A stretch of DNA of 64,000 nt from Aspidiotus rigidus (GCA_035079385.1 JAVHKY010000024.1:1-64000), one strand, 5' to 3'; positions 1 through 11,354 are shown, counted from the stretch's first letter. Numbers and translations are program-made. Notes: generated from the letters alone by a model not told the origin.

Positions 1-475
1 GGGGCCATAGAAAAAATTTCGACTCTCGAGCCATATATGATAGGGGGGGGGGGACTTTGAAAAATGTCGACTCTCCAGCCATATATGATAGGAGGGGGAC
101 TTGGAAAAATGTCGACACTCGAGCTATATATGATAGGAGGGGGACATAGAAAAAATTTCGACTCTCGAGCCATATATATGATAGGAGGGAGACTTGGAAA
201 AAATTTCGACTCTCGAGCTATATATGATGGGAGGGGGATTTGGAAAAATTTCGACTCCCAAGCCATATATGATAAAGGGCGGGGGGGGGACTTGGAAAAA
301 TTTCGACGATCGCACTATATATGAGAGGAGGGGACTGAAAAAAATTTCGAGTCTCGAGCTATATATGCTAGGAGAAGGATTTGAAAAAATTTCGACTTTC
401 GAGCTATATAATTATGATAGGAGGGAGACAGAAGAAGTTCAACTCTCGAGCGATCATCATTATATAGCTCGAGAT
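1..475 (+). repeat. Satellite array of about 45-bp units, about 10 copies
   Basis: Each unit contains a version of GAAAAATTTCGACTCTCGAG followed by (C/T)ATATATGATAGGAGGGGG. The spacing between TCGACTC cores is about 45-50 bp. CTCGAG is present in most units. The same unit, on either strand, recurs at 3220-3330, 17030-17200, 25680-25830, 29570-30160, 34550-34740, 37450-37620, 51640-51700 and 56780-56930. The 15-codon period explains the spurious repetitive open frames on both strands. Confidence 0.9.
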
Positions 476-656
476 TCGAGAAAATTTAGAGTCTCAAACT
501 CTGTTATACTAGGCTTATAGTAGGTGTAGCATTTCTTTATACTAGCTTTATCGAGGTCTAGGCTTCCTTGAATTTTCAACACCGAATCCCATTTAACTCA
601 TAAAACAGGTTCCCTGCGTTCCTCGTTTAACTTCGTTAAGGAAGCCGTCGTTTTTT
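1..656 (+). mobile_element. Family A element, right part; left end lies outside the window
   Basis: The right terminus is complete. After the satellite array comes a CTAG-rich segment (about 500-590). It is followed by the motif read on the minus strand as CAGGGAACCTGTTTTATG, then a second hairpin near 625-645 (TTAAC-GAA-GTTAA on the minus strand), and GCCGTCG plus a T run. The same order is found in the complete copies at 3139-3488, 25511-25915 and 29391-30233, which is how the end was placed. No protein is encoded; the open frames here are translations of the satellite. The transposition class is unknown. Central minisatellite, subterminal inverted repeats and terminal hairpins resemble non-autonomous Helentron/DINE-type elements (inference). 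Confidence 0.7.
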
Positions 657-822
657 CCAAGTCCCCCTCTACCATATATATAGCTCGGAGGTATGAATTT
701 TTCCAAGTCCCTCTCCCCTCGACGTCATCAATCTCGTGACGTCATCAACCTCGCTCGCACTCGCGGACGAAAATTTCCTGGAAGTACCCCCAACAAAAGG
801 GATAGCGGGTTCCCCGGTAAAA
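657..822 (+). mobile_element. Family B element copy 1
   Basis: Two satellite units lead into a TGACGTCA-containing segment, then a CG-rich stretch (CTCGCTCGC...GCGGACGAAAA). The copy ends with a run of C, GGGATAGCGGG, TTC and CCCCGG followed by A residues. The end hairpin is AGCGGG-TTC-CCCGCT in the best copy (56766-57028). Here its right arm carries a substitution. Copy 2 is at 34441-34745 in the opposite orientation. Confidence 0.6.
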
Positions 823-998
823 ACTGATCTATGATGTCATCAAATTGTGTCGTCAGAAGGCTAACCTTTCACAGGCCCCGCCTCCAAGCCATATATGGTA
901 GGATGAGGGCTTGGACAATGTTCGAGCTCCGAGCTTTGCCGGCCGGTCGGAGGACGTTTTTTCCGAAATACCTCTCGATAAAACAGGTTCCCTGTTAA
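823..998 (+). mobile_element. Family D-like segment ending in a family A hairpin
   Basis: It shares CTGATCTATGAYGTCATCAA, ACAGGCCCCG and the phrase GTTCGAGCTCCGAGCTTTGCC with 16985-17290. It ends with GATAAAACAGGTTCCCTGTTAA, the left-end hairpin of family A. It therefore looks like a chimera or a solo end. No coding content. Confidence 0.5.
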
Positions 999-3138
999 CG
1001 CAGTGTTCTACAACCTGCGCTTTCGCTGGCCATTGAAGGAGTGCAGCCACTAGTGACGCAACACAATGACGCAGAAAAAAAAGATTAGTCTCCCTTCCTA
1101 CCCTATCTGGACACTGAAGAAGACCGTTCCTACATACCTGCAGTCGTTATGGAAAAAGAGCAGTACAAATAGTCACACTATCTACGAAATGATGCCAAAG
1201 GTAGAGCTCTTTACAGCCCAAGTCATGTACAACCGTGGAAGCTTTGGGCGTAGAAAAGAAAAAAGCTACAAATGCAATGGCAAAACCAATGCAGTACAGG
1301 AGTATTCCCTGTACTCAACCGGGAACCAACTACCTCGATATAATGGAAGAGAAGAGGCGGAACCACATAGAAGCAACAAACAGAAGATTATAATTTAGGC
1401 CATAAAGAACCGACAAAAGACCACACCCCCTCTACTATGCTAGCTGAAAGATCGCAAAATGCAGACAGCAACCACAGGATGGGTGATCAAGACTCGCCTC
1501 CAATCTCTCCTTCAATGTTTGAGTTCGTTAACAGCTCGATCCGCGGATCGATACCTGGTGCAGGCTATGTTATACAACTGTTTCTTCGTGACAATAAACT
1601 AACCGCACCCCGTAAATCCGAATGGGAAATAAAAAAATAGGTCAAGATCATCGGGCTCGGATGAAAAACAGTTCCAGCCTTTTCTCCTCGCATAGATCGA
1701 GTTCCAAGTTTTCCACAGAATGGAGACGCTTGGGTTTTGATTTTCAAGACAAGAGGGTTTTCAAGATCAAGATCCTTTGGCTGACTAGAAGAATATGGTT
1801 TCCATCTCGCCAGCGTTTTCCACCCCCCTACAATCAAATCGACGGATCAAGAGATTTGAGAGTTTAGAAAACTTTCAAGTTTCAAACCCATGTGCGAACG
1901 GAGAAATTTGGTGGGCGAACTGTGTCAAGAAACTTGAAATTGTACGATCGAATTTTTGACTCGCATTTCGATACCTAACGTAGTTTCGAATTGAGTTTAG
2001 AAAAAGTTTCATACTTTTAGTAAATTTCGTATCGAGAGAAACAATGATTCAAGGTAATAACGATCATACAGACAAAAAAGTTTGTGGAATGGAGGAAAAC
2101 GAAAAAAAAACAAAAACAATTACGATATATCTAGTACTTGAGAGAAAGAAAATTCTTTTAAGCATTTGCTCCGCTCCCTCGCGAACGGTATATTCGAAAA
2201 ATAATTTCAAATATCGCGTATTATACCTAAAGGAACTTGTTGAAAAAGTTTTCGCTGTTTTCACTATGGGAGGAGCTTAGAAGAGGAAACAGCTGTACTA
2301 TATACACGAGTCACCATTACCGGTATCATAATATTGCGTTCGTTGCTACTACGCGAGTACCATTGTGCTCTATAGGTATTGTGTTTTGTAAATTACATTC
2401 TTGAAATGCGGAAAAAGTGTTAGAAAATCGATAGATTAAAATTTGCATAAGTTTAGAACAAGTTTCCCTGGTAATGCGATTTCTACGGTGAAAACGTGTC
2501 AAGTTGAATCCAATCATTATATATCAACTTGCATCTACGGATATACGTAGCTGTCATATTTTCTTAACATTTGAGGCCGATATACAGTATCTTGTTTTCT
2601 CTGCGACACAGCACGGATTTGCTATTCGGTGACGCTGAAGATGAACTTTGAAGACCACTAAGGCGGACCGGCCAATTTCAAATTTATCAACCAGAAAGGA
2701 AGAAGAAACTTTAGTTTCCCAGAACAATCTCATTAACGACGTGTGCTGCCAACCCAGGCAACCGAGCAATGTCTATCCTGAAGAACAATGAAAAGAATGA
2801 GGAAAGGAATCGAGATAGTAAAGTAGATCGCAGCAGCCAACGTATGCTCAAGAGGCGTGCGTAGATGAGAAAGCCCTGGAGCAAACAGCACTCTCAGAAA
2901 TTACTCGTGATCATCACCATACGTATACAAACAAAGTGATGAACGTTGATTATGAAGTGAGTGTGAGCACCTTTAACAACCCTCCAAGTGATGAGATAAG
3001 AAATTACCAGACGGAAGTAAAGGACGAGAGGAACTTGAGCAGAGTGTACAAGCTTAGTTGCGAACAGTGGAAAAGCATCGACGTTGGTACGACTAAGAGA
3101 ATGTTCAACAATGTTCTGGGGGAGCCAAATAATGTTTT
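999..3138. other. No recognisable gene
   Basis: Short frames exist (110 codons at 1066-1398 plus strand, 78 codons at 2936-3172 plus strand). I recognise no domain in them and see no codon or motif evidence that they are genes. No strong repeat structure is visible. Part of it may be decayed transposon sequence. Confidence 0.5.
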
Positions 3139-3488
3139 TAACAGGGAACCTGTTTTATGGGAGGCTTTTTGAGAAATTTGCCGTGCGCCGTCCGCCGTGC
3201 GCCGTCCAGCAAAAAACTTAGAAAAATTTTGACTCTCGAGCCATATATGATAGGAGGGGGACTTCGAAAAATTTGGATTCTCGAGCTATATATGATAGGA
3301 GGGGGACTTGGAAAAATTTAGACTCTCAAACTATATTATACTAGGCTTATAGTAGGTCTACGCCTTCTTTAGACTAGCTTTATCTAGGTCTAGGCTTCAT
3401 TGAATTTTCAATACCAAATCCCATTTGACTCATAAAACAGGTTCCCTGCGTTCCTCGTTTAACTTCGTCAAGGAAGCCGTCTTTTTTT
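3139..3488 (+). mobile_element. Family A element, complete compact copy (about 350 bp)
   Basis: The left end is TAACAGGGAACCTGTTTTATGGG, a hairpin AACAGG-GAA-CCTGTT. Next come a short tandem CCGTCCGCCGTGCG tract, three satellite units (3220-3335) and the CTAG segment. The inverted motif CATAAAACAGGTTCCCTG follows, and GGAAGCCGTC plus T residues close the element. The second hairpin is damaged here (TTCGTCAAG). The motif CAGGGAACCTGTTTTATG occurs inverted near both ends. The flanks are T-rich, so a target duplication cannot be read reliably. Orientation is arbitrary. Confidence 0.75.
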
Positions 3489-3583
3489 ATAGTTGCTCAA
3501 TCCAGTCACTAGTTAAGACGAGACAATTTTCGATATTGGATAAAGACACAATAGAAAGACAATAATCAGCTCAAACCTCTTTG

Positions 3584-3625
3584 TGACGTCATCAACATGC
3601 GTAGCGTCATTTGTTAGTGACGTCA
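3584..3625. promoter_or_regulatory. Two TGACGTCA (CRE-type) palindromes
   Basis: Exact 8-mers at 3584-3591 and 3618-3625. Elsewhere in the window the same 8-mer sits inside dispersed repeats, so this pair may be a repeat relic. TGACGTCA is the known binding site of CREB/ATF-type bZIP factors; function here is not shown. Confidence 0.35.
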
Positions 3626-3641
3626 TCAGTTTGAATCGAAC

Positions 3642-3700
3642 CCTGGTAGCGTAATGGTTTTCGCACAGAGATCGCGGGTTCGATTCCCGCTCAAGCCAGG
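3642..3700 (+). pseudogene. tRNA-like remnant without an anticodon arm
   Basis: A perfect T-arm is present (GCGGG, loop TTCGATT, CCCGC at 3674-3690). There is an A-box-like TAGCGTAATGGT with a possible D-stem GCG/CGC (3649-3651 with 3662-3664), and CCTGG/CCAGG at the ends (3642-3646, 3696-3700) can pair. Only about 9 nt separate the D- and T-arms, so the anticodon arm is missing, and 5 extra nt precede the 3' strand. This is a decayed tRNA or the head of a tRNA-derived SINE, not a working tRNA. Confidence 0.35.
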
Positions 3701-3769
3701 AGATTTTTCGTCATATTTATTCTTCTATCCTTATCTATATTGGATTCTTGTGAACGTCCGCCCTAACCA

Positions 3770-4255
3770 TCTTCCTTTAGGAAGCGCAGGGCTAGGCTCC
3801 TATTTTTGGGGAAAATTTCCTGCCATCTGGGTCATGTCCTTCGCCCCTTTGGCTCTCGTCTCGCGTTCTATAATCCGATCTCTCTGAAGGGATTGTTCGT
3901 CAAGTTAAAGGAATCTGCTCCTCTGGTTGCGGAGCGTATGAAATGTGTCGTTCATATAGGGGAGACCAGTCGCCAACTTATGATTAGAGTGACCGAACAT
4001 GAGGAAGATTGGGGGGCAAAATGTGGGAATATCGGCTTTGCGGACCATTTAATCACATGTGTACACAGTTTTAGAGAGAGGTGTGAAGTCCTTCTGTACA
4101 TGGAATATTCGTACGAATTTCAGACGCATCGAGCTCGAACATACCGAAAAAATAGCGATCGTCGACAAAGACATTGCGCTAAACAGGTACATTTCTGATG
4201 AAGGGTTTATGAATTCATTTACGAGTATAATTCATATTGTGATGCCTTTCTAGTT
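3770..4255 (+). pseudogene. Penelope-like element fragment, GIY-YIG end
   Basis: The plus-strand translation matches the end of the intact Penelope-like ORF at 42351-44117: a phrase equivalent to LCPFGFRPAVYN, then LFVKLKES, IGETSRQLMIRVTEHEE, FADHLI, HSFRE and a final ISDEG-like tail. The segment between the GVY and YIG motifs is deleted, so the nuclease core is broken, and the frame shifts after about 4120. Only the C-terminal third survives. The next LINE (4275 onwards) abuts it directly. Confidence 0.75.
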
Positions 4256-4313
4256 CAGTCCCAATTTCTCTGTATGTTCTGTTTTTTTTTTTTTATTATT
4301 ATTTATATTATTA

Positions 4314-4355
4314 GAGTGCCCTCCAACAGCCGATCGGCTAATGACAGAAGGGCAC
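4314..4355 (-). other. Conserved-looking 3' end hairpin of the LINE
   Basis: AGTGCCCT (4314-4321) pairs with AGGGCACT (4348-4355). Inside lies the self-complementary AGCCGATCGGCT (4327-4338). It sits just before the A-rich tail on the minus strand, where many LINEs carry the structure recognised by their own reverse transcriptase. Confidence 0.6.
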
Positions 4356-4429
4356 TATAAACAAAAAAGATGAACAAAAAACAAAAATTAAAACAAAAAT
4401 AAAAACAATAGAAAAATACGAATAATAAA

Positions 4430-4707
4430 CAAACAAAATTCAAAATTCAAAAAAAAAAAAAAAAAAAACAAAGAAAAAATTAAAATAAAAAAATTAAAAT
4501 AATAGAAAAATAAGGATAATAAACAAACAAAAGTCAAAAGTCAAAAAAAAAAAAAAAAAAAACAATAATGATAATATGTTTACCACTAGCCATACCAACC
4601 CTGGTCCCATGTCTCATCCCCCAACCCCTTCCACAAACCAACCATTTCGAAGAATAAACAAAAAAATACAAATATAAAATAAATAAATGAATAAATGAAT
4701 AAATGAA

Positions 4708-4746
<39 letters not shown>

Positions 4747-4747
4747 A
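4430..4747. repeat. A-rich duplicated block and (AAAT)n microsatellite in the LINE 3' UTR
   Basis: A segment with TCAAAA and a long A run occurs twice (about 4440-4470 and 4530-4562). It is followed by (AAAT)n/(AATG)n at 4680-4747. The Ile/Phe/Tyr-Leu repeat peptides predicted here are translations of the microsatellite. Confidence 0.8.
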
Positions 4748-5841
4748 AAGATAGATGAATAATGAACAAAAATAAGGTATGGGCAAGCATTATCAATTTG
4801 TTTCCAAGTTCATAAGGACTGTCGTCACCTTTTTTCTACTGTCAAAAAATATATCATTTGTGCGCTCTTCTTTAACAACACGGTTCAAGAGAGACAGGGC
4901 ACGAAGCAGTGGAGCAGAAGCAAATTGCTGCGTTCTGTGCTGAGGAATCTGAAAGTGAAAGATATCCCTACACCTACTCGTTCTGGATGGAGCAAGGAAA
5001 TTTATCTTACTTAGTAAGAACGACGATTCAGTTTTTCCACACAGGACATCCCTCACTATCATTATTGAACTAAGTTCCCTTCTTACTTTTAGAGTAGTTA
5101 ACTCGTAACCCAGGACCAATTCCAAATAAGTAATTGAGGTATAGTGATATCCAAAATTTCGAAGATAAAGATATCTTGTGAACATTTTTTAAATACGTTC
5201 AATTTTTTGCAACTTCCCCTTACCTACTGGACCCCATATCACACTTGCACTATCCAGATGCGATCGTACAAGCACCAGATACAGCAAGCGGAGAACAGAC
5301 ATGTTCACAAAAGATTTGATTTGTCTCATAATGATTCCCAGATTGCGTTTTGCGCTATTTAGCACCTTGTGTAAGTGGCAATCAAAGTTTATTCTGGGAT
5401 CAAAGAGGACACCTAGATCCCAAATTCCCTCAACTGATTCTAAGATCTCTCCACGTATCTAATATTCTGACTGAATCTCGCTTGCAAGAGAACGTCATCA
5501 CTTTACATTTTTTGGTGTTTAAAGGCATCGAATTTTCCTCGCTCCATCTCGTCAACACATCGAGGTCCCGCTGCAGCAACACAGAATCCTCCAAACAGCG
5601 TATCTCCCTGAATAGCTTTACGTCGTCCGCATACAATGAGCACCGCGAATATCTTAAATCTTTATCTACGCCAATCATAAATAAGAGGAAAAGATATGGA
5701 CCCAGAACAGACCCCTGTGGTACCCCCGAGGAACTATCGAACATTTCAGACTTAGCCCCCTTGAACATAACATACTGCTTTCTTTCCAATAAATAAGTCC
5801 AAAAGAGTTCAATGAGAGAGTCGAAGAAACCCATGAAATCA

Positions 5842-6011
5842 AATTTAATGGAGTAATGAATTGGCACTATCAACCACATAGAATAACACATTTTATTTTT
5901 CGCGACGTTTCAATCGCATAGCGATCATCTTCAGGCGAAATGATGCCAATTCATTACTCCATTAAATTATAATTTAAATTTTTAACCACGGTTAAACTTA
6001 CGTTCAAATCA
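5842..6011 (-). mobile_element. 170-bp insertion with 11-bp target duplication and hammerhead-like core
   Basis: It splits the LINE RT inside the LDFMG codons. The flanks are the identical 11-mers CCATGAAATCA at 5831-5841 and 6012-6022. Perfect 25-bp inverted repeats lie at 5842-5866 and 5944-5968. Between them, on the minus strand, is CTGAAGATG, a hairpin ATCGC-TAT-GCGAT and T-GAAACGTC, flanked by TTCGC and GCGAA, which can pair. This layout resembles the hammerhead motifs described in Penelope-like elements, but an extra U-G after CUGAAGA departs from the canonical core. Likely a small non-autonomous retroelement (inference). Confidence 0.65.
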
Positions 6012-6289
6012 CCATGAAATCAAGTTTCTCGAGTAATTTGTAATGATCTACCTTATCAAAAGCTTTTTCAAAATCTAAATATATAATATGTCTGCCTAAG
6101 AGGATACTCTTTTATCTAGTACCTTATTCGTACATGATAAGTCCCGAAAGCATTCTCCTATAATGTTTAGTCCTTTCTGCGGTATTTGTAACTGAAATGT
6201 ACTCTTCGAACTGCTTTATTCTTGAAATAACACGATGACTTCTTGAATAAAATATTCAATTTAAGGCACAATTAAAATTCGAACATCCC

Positions 6290-6370
6290 TCCTCAAAACA
6301 GGTTCATTGCTCTCCTCAATCAACGTCGTTAATGAAGGAGAACCCGCGAAGTGAGAGTTTTTGTCTTTGT
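6290..6370 (+). mobile_element. Family C fragment
   Basis: Contains AAAACAGGTTCATTGCTCTCC, then TCAATCAACG and GTTAATGAAGGAGAACCCGCGAAG. This is a diverged relative of the segments at 42145-42240, 51255-51435 and 63515-63690. Confidence 0.45.
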
Positions 6371-9300
6371 GATTCTGGAAATGGAATAGTTATTTTCGTT
6401 ACGTGGGAGTGAAGTGAACGATTTTAGTTTGCAACACAAACCACAGGAAAAGGGTTGAAAAACACTAGAGAAAATCGTTCAGTGTACTCCAAAGTGGCGA
6501 ATTTCGATTTTTAGGATAGTTATATTACTGTAAAAGCTTTTCTAAAATCGTGTTTTTAAGTTCGTACCAGGATTACCAGACGGCCATCTTCGAAAACACA
6601 AACAAGAAGTTCACTCCCGCGGAAGGAAAAAATCGAAAATTTCCCTCAAAACAGTGCATACATAAACAAAGACGAAAAAAATCAACTTACGCTGTCTGAT
6701 AAGAGAGTAAAAGTTTGTTTCGGCACTTTTACTATAACCACGCAGAAAATGAGAGATTCAATTTTCCAAGTCCGATAAGCCGAAAGAGTTCGGAAGTTTT
6801 GAGAAAAGAGAATTTCAAGGACTGAATCCCTTAGACGTAGAGCTCTGGAGGAACGATGGAAACAGAAATTTGATTTACTTTAAGGATTTTTTTCTAATCC
6901 TCGCATTTAAAAACGTCGAGAGAAATCGCTTCATCGTTCCCTTTTTTATTCGCCACCGAGATCGATAAATCCTGTTTCTCTGGGAGGTCGACAAAAATAA
7001 CGTAGAATTTTTGGATACGCGTTCGCGTTCTAAAATCATTTCTTTTTTTCTTAAACATACTCGCATAAAACGTCGTTAAGATACGTAGTCGTTAACTCTT
7101 CCAACTCTAGGGACATGACATTACAGCACAGTTCGAGAAAATATTTTCGAGAAGCGATTCTCAGGTCACGCAGGTCGAACAAAAATGGTACGGACAAAAG
7201 ACGCATTCAAACTTTCAAGACTATGCAGCAGAGAGCAAAAACGATGATAGAAATTCCAAAAACTCGAATAAATTCATCTTCACGTTTTTTTCCTCTCTCA
7301 TTCTCAAGAGAAAAGACGACCTATATTTCTTTTTTTTTTTTTTTTATGAGAAACTTTTTAGTTTTTATTTGACTCGAGTATCAGAAAGTTTACGAGGTAA
7401 TTTTTCGGACTCATTTTCTGCTCCGTTTGCTCTAATTGATTCTTTCGGGTGTGTTTGAAAGTAACCCGACATTGAGGGCTGCCCTTGAGCGTTACCGAAG
7501 TGAAGCGTAGTTTTCGATAACAATTGAACGTGAACGTAAGAAATTTTTTTCCTAGATAAAAAAAAAAAATCCAATGAAATCGACCGATGTGCATCTTGTA
7601 TTATTTTCTTTTGTAAATTCCTCGAAACCCTTGCGCCCTGGACTCCTGCATATACCAGTCCTAAATTTTACTGTGCCTAAAAGAGCAACTTCTGGTATGA
7701 TTCATCAAATGACGGATTCTCAAGACAAACGCGCTCTCGTGAAATAGTTCGCGTTAATTTTAGCTTTCCGTAGACTGCAATAATAATCATTACAATGAGG
7801 AAGTTGTATAAAATCTCTAAATATGTCGAGAACGAAAGCAGAATGATGATGCGAATAATAAAACGTTCACGTAGACATCGGATACAGTTAGATAATAAAA
7901 GGAGGAAAAAAAAAAAAATCTCGTCTGGAGAAAAGATAAACGACGCTACGAGCGAAGGAAGAGATGGCGAAAATGAAGGAAATTAGGCTAGAATAGAGGA
8001 TGTGTCGAGTCTTTTGTCCTTTTTGAATTAGAATTACGAGAGTCGATTATAATGCTGTTGTTGGTACATTATGATGGCGGATGAGAGAGACCGATGCTCG
8101 AAATATATCGCCATAAAGAGGTGCTTCTCGCGGACGTAATTTATTTTAATTTTTTGCGGAAAAACAAGTCTTAATTTTAATTCAAAAGATCTTTTGTTTA
8201 TCCGAGTATAAACGATGAGGCAACGTAACACCGAATTTATACACGAACGCTCCGGCATTTACAAAACGTGGTTCCCTGTGTGTCTGCTCACCCTTATTTT
8301 TACCCTACCTTTCTGGTTCCACTAGTTTCTCGCCAACGCACCACCGTACGTATTTTCATTTCACATTCGCTCTGAAATATTTATTTTTTGCAACAAAACA
8401 GCATCTGCTCTGAGGTGCTCGTGAACTAAATAAAAAAATTATGAGTATCATTGGACGCAGTATTCGGCGAAAGCTAAAAACGGGGAAAAAAATTCGACTA
8501 AAAGACTTTTCTCCGTTTTGCAACCTAGATGAAATTTTCGAAACAACGTTGTAGCAATTCTCACAAAAATATTTTAGCCCTAAGCGTTTTTTTTTTTTCT
8601 TCTTCTTCTTTCACCTCTGAATGTAGGTGCAAGCACGAAGAGTTTAGGCATGCTAAACTTTTCCGCGCGTGGGACAAAAAAACGCGAGTTAATTTGAAAT
8701 TCTGCCCAAAATATGGGCCATATTGCAAGTAGGATGAAGACGAGCTTTAAAACAAATTTGGGCAAAGGAATTTTCCTAGAACGCTTTTAGCAAATATCAC
8801 TGTAACGATAAACACGATATGTATAGATTGAACTTTTGGTAACTTTTGTAGACACGTGTATCACCTCGTCTTATGAACATAATATAATACCAAATGCTAC
8901 GCTATAGTGGGTGTAGTTCACGGAAGATTACTATTAAGATGTTGTAACATCTACTAAAGTATCTTTCTAGAATTAGTTTGAAGTTATTGTTATAGAAGTA
9001 GGCGGAACTTGAAGGAATCAGCACAATTTAAATCTTGAGGAACAATCTACTTGAGCTAAAAAAAAAAAAAGGATAAATAACGAACCACAAACCAACCAGG
9101 CGACCACTTCTTATACACTCATTACACAGAGTTATATCTGTGAGTAGTCGGAAGATAGGAATGCTATAGATCATGAATATCTCAAGGAAGTCTCCAATAA
9201 TGGGAAGGAGTGAGCGAGGTGAATTAGAAACGCGCCGGTATTTACTGTAGTGCCGTGTGTGTTACGGTTTTTCCATGCGAGATTTGAATCAAATCACGCC

Positions 9301-9690
9301 AGAACCAGAGCCTCGAAGCTCGCTACAAGCGCTACATGTATAAACTTCATTAGAGCGCTAGTGTAGTCTTATTTTCCTATGTTAACGAGAAGCTCGAGTA
9401 CCATCAGCAAGAGATCGCTATTTGCGGACAAAGGTCCCGCTAGGAGCGCTACTTGTTCTGCAAAAAAAGTGATCATGGTGTTTTCTACCATAACACACCA
9501 TACTAATAAAATCGTTAACTTGACCGTTTCAAGTCATGTTACATGAAAAATGCAGGGAGCACAACTTGTTGCCCTTACAATTTTCTTCCAGATAAAGGTA
9601 ATTTTAGATTTTTTGGATGACTTGTTTCACTTCATCACTTTTTTTGCAAGCTTCTTCAAATTGCCGCCATGCTAAATCTAGAGGGCGTCT
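6371..9690. other. No gene or clear element seen
   Basis: AT-rich with scattered A and T runs (for example 7330-7347, 7557-7570, 8588-8600). The open frames are short, overlap on both strands and show no motif I recognise. Confidence 0.5.
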
Positions 9691-9769
9691 CCTTTGCCTT
9701 TATTTGCAAATATAGGCCGCGGACGATTAAAGTGGCCAAAGGTGCGGAAACTCTCGTTGTTACAAGCAA

Positions 9770-10360
9770 TGGATGGGATGATACGAGTAGCTCGCAGTGA
9801 GAGGTTGGCTACAGTACCATGCTCAATAGATGCTGGCAAATGTACGGAGACTTTTGCTGTTGAAAGCGATAGAGGAGAACTTCTTGTGTTCCGAACTCGC
9901 GGCGAGAGATTGACTGAAGCCCCGCTCTAATTGAAGCGGGTAACCATGCGGTGATTCTGGTCGTTTCACGGAATGCAGAAGGCATGTTACCAAGGGACTC
10001 ATTTGTTCTTGAGTCTGAAGATGATTTTTCCTTGTAAGCATGTTGCAGAAGATGAGCCTCTCAGTAATGTTAAATACTCTTACCATGCGCAACAAAAATT
10101 CCCTGATTGTATGCGGGGCAGTAGTTGATCTCTCATTGCGAGCATACTAAGAGAACAATTTCTTTGGTTACATTCCCCCATTATTGATGAGAACAATAGA
10201 AGTTCCATACATTTTCCTGCACCAATTAAACTAAGGGCTCACCGATCTCTCACCGCAAGCATGTAACAAGAAACAATTAGCTTGACGATACCTTTTCCTG
10301 CATCGCCCGGAATGAGAAGAAGTTTCTTGCCCGCTTCAATTATCGAGGGGCCTTCATCGG
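9770..10360. repeat. Degenerate copies of the ~110-bp minisatellite, in both orientations
   Basis: Plus-oriented units start near 9789 (CTCGCAGTGAGAGGTTGGCT) and 9896 (CTCGCGGCGAGAGATTGACT). Minus-oriented units are near 10118 (GATCTCTCATTGCGAGCA) and 10232 (GATCTCTCACCGCAAGCA). The same unit is the loop of the foldback element at 34940-37448 and recurs at 22320-22740. The plus-then-minus layout suggests the centre of another foldback copy. Confidence 0.6.
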
Positions 10361-10972
10361 TTTCCATGTAAGAGGAAACGAGTTATACTTGGTAACATGT
10401 GTTATAACATCCCCATTTCAGAGGCAAATAATGGGACGAAATATTATAAAACAATAGAAAATACACTTCTCCTTTCTTTTAAGGCTCGATCCGATGATGT
10501 CCGCAAAACCATTCCTGGCTCACTCGGAAGTCGAGGTAGTCAACCGCCACACAACCAATGCTCGCGCGTTCAAACCTCACTTATCTGTGTCCACATTTTC
10601 AATGTCTTTGCCGGTATCCCACCCTACTATTGAAAATTCGCGAAGTCAAGAAGTTGCTCCCTTCCCCCGCTGATGGACTTGGAATCCTCGAACCCTTGAT
10701 CTGACATCCAGAAATCTGCAAGTCCAAGTTTGAATTCCTCTGTCCTAACATACAGTATGTTAGGCTATTCTAGCTTTCCAAACTAAGCCAGCATACGCCT
10801 ACGGTAGGACCATACTCTAGCTTAAACTAGGCTAAGCATAAAATTTAGTAGATTATACTAGGCTTGTCTCAAAAGAGAGGAATGTTGATGACGTCACGCA
10901 TTATGGTGATGATATCACAAACTAATGACGTCATGTATGGTCCCGATATCACGAGCTTGATGTCGTCACAAG
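10361..10972. repeat. CTAG-rich dispersed repeat sequence
   Basis: No gene seen. It carries phrases shared across the window: ACATACAGTATGTTAGGC (10750), CTAGCTTAAACTAGGCTAAGC, and CRE-type TGACGTCA at 10926-10933. Similar phrases occur at 11600-12250, 22200-22260, 40010-40160 and 60010-60120. Confidence 0.5.
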
Positions 10973-11354
10973 CAGGGATGTCCAGCCAATCATCATTGAC
11001 TTAAACTTAGCTTATGGCTTTCAGCTCTTTCCTCGCATTGGCTTAAGCTGAAAGCCAATGGTTCTCGATTTCATTGGCTGACTTACCATTGGCTAATAGC
11101 TTATCCATTTATCGTTCCGGAGTCGCTTTATACCATTCCGGAGCCGGCTTATACCTTCCGGAGCCGGTTTATATCGTTCCAAAGCCGATATCCAATTTTT
11201 CGACGACTGACTTTGGGCTGATGATTGGCTGACTTTGGGTTGACAGCCAAACAGGGCGCATTTCATTAGCTGACTTTTAGTTTCCACAAAAACGTTCACA
11301 ACATTGGCTTAAGCTTTTGGCTTACGTTTGGTTGGTTTTAGCTGGACATCCCTG
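10973..11354. mobile_element. hAT-type MITE (382 bp) with exact 8-bp target duplication
   Basis: It begins CAGGGATGTCCAGC and ends with the exact reverse complement, GCTGGACATCCCTG. It is flanked by identical octamers GTCACAAG at 10965-10972 and 11355-11362. An 8-bp duplication with CAG-starting inverted ends is typical of hAT elements. No transposase is present. The interior holds several ATTGGCT/AGCCAAT inverted motifs and a ~22-bp tandem repeat. Confidence 0.85.
11112..11195. repeat. ~21-22 bp tandem repeat, 4 units, inside the MITE
   Basis: Units of the form CGTTCCGGAGYCGGTTTATAC are repeated four times with substitutions. The last copy is the most diverged. Confidence 0.8.

Larger units (their letters stand above)
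4275..6110 (-). mobile_element. 5'-truncated non-LTR retrotransposon (LINE), broken ORF
   Basis: Read on the minus strand, reverse transcriptase motifs appear in order: YLDFEKAFDKVDH (about 6090-6050), SSGVPQGSVLGP (near 5720), YADDVKLF (near 5630) and LNTKKCKVM (near 5520). After a frameshift near 5460 comes a thumb/C-terminal region (RSHLDSASVIWGP, then LELVLGYELTTLKVRREL, to 4793). The 3' UTR is A/T-rich and ends in a hairpin and a tail made of TAA/A repeats near 4275-4310, which fixes the 3' end. RT N-terminus and endonuclease are absent, the usual result of 5' truncation. A 170-bp insertion splits the RT at 5842-6011. Clade not resolved; Jockey- or CR1-like. Confidence 0.8.

Noticed and set aside
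64..520. Repetitive open frames rich in YMIGGG and FDSRAIY phrases on both strands
   Set aside because: They are translations of a 45-bp satellite (15 codons per unit) and occur wherever the satellite occurs.
1066..1398. 110-codon frame starting with ATG
   Set aside because: No recognisable domain, no homologous frame elsewhere in the window and no splice or promoter support; could be chance.
3642..3700. Functional tRNA gene
   Set aside because: The T-arm is perfect but there is no room for an anticodon arm, and unpaired bases lie before the 3' acceptor strand.
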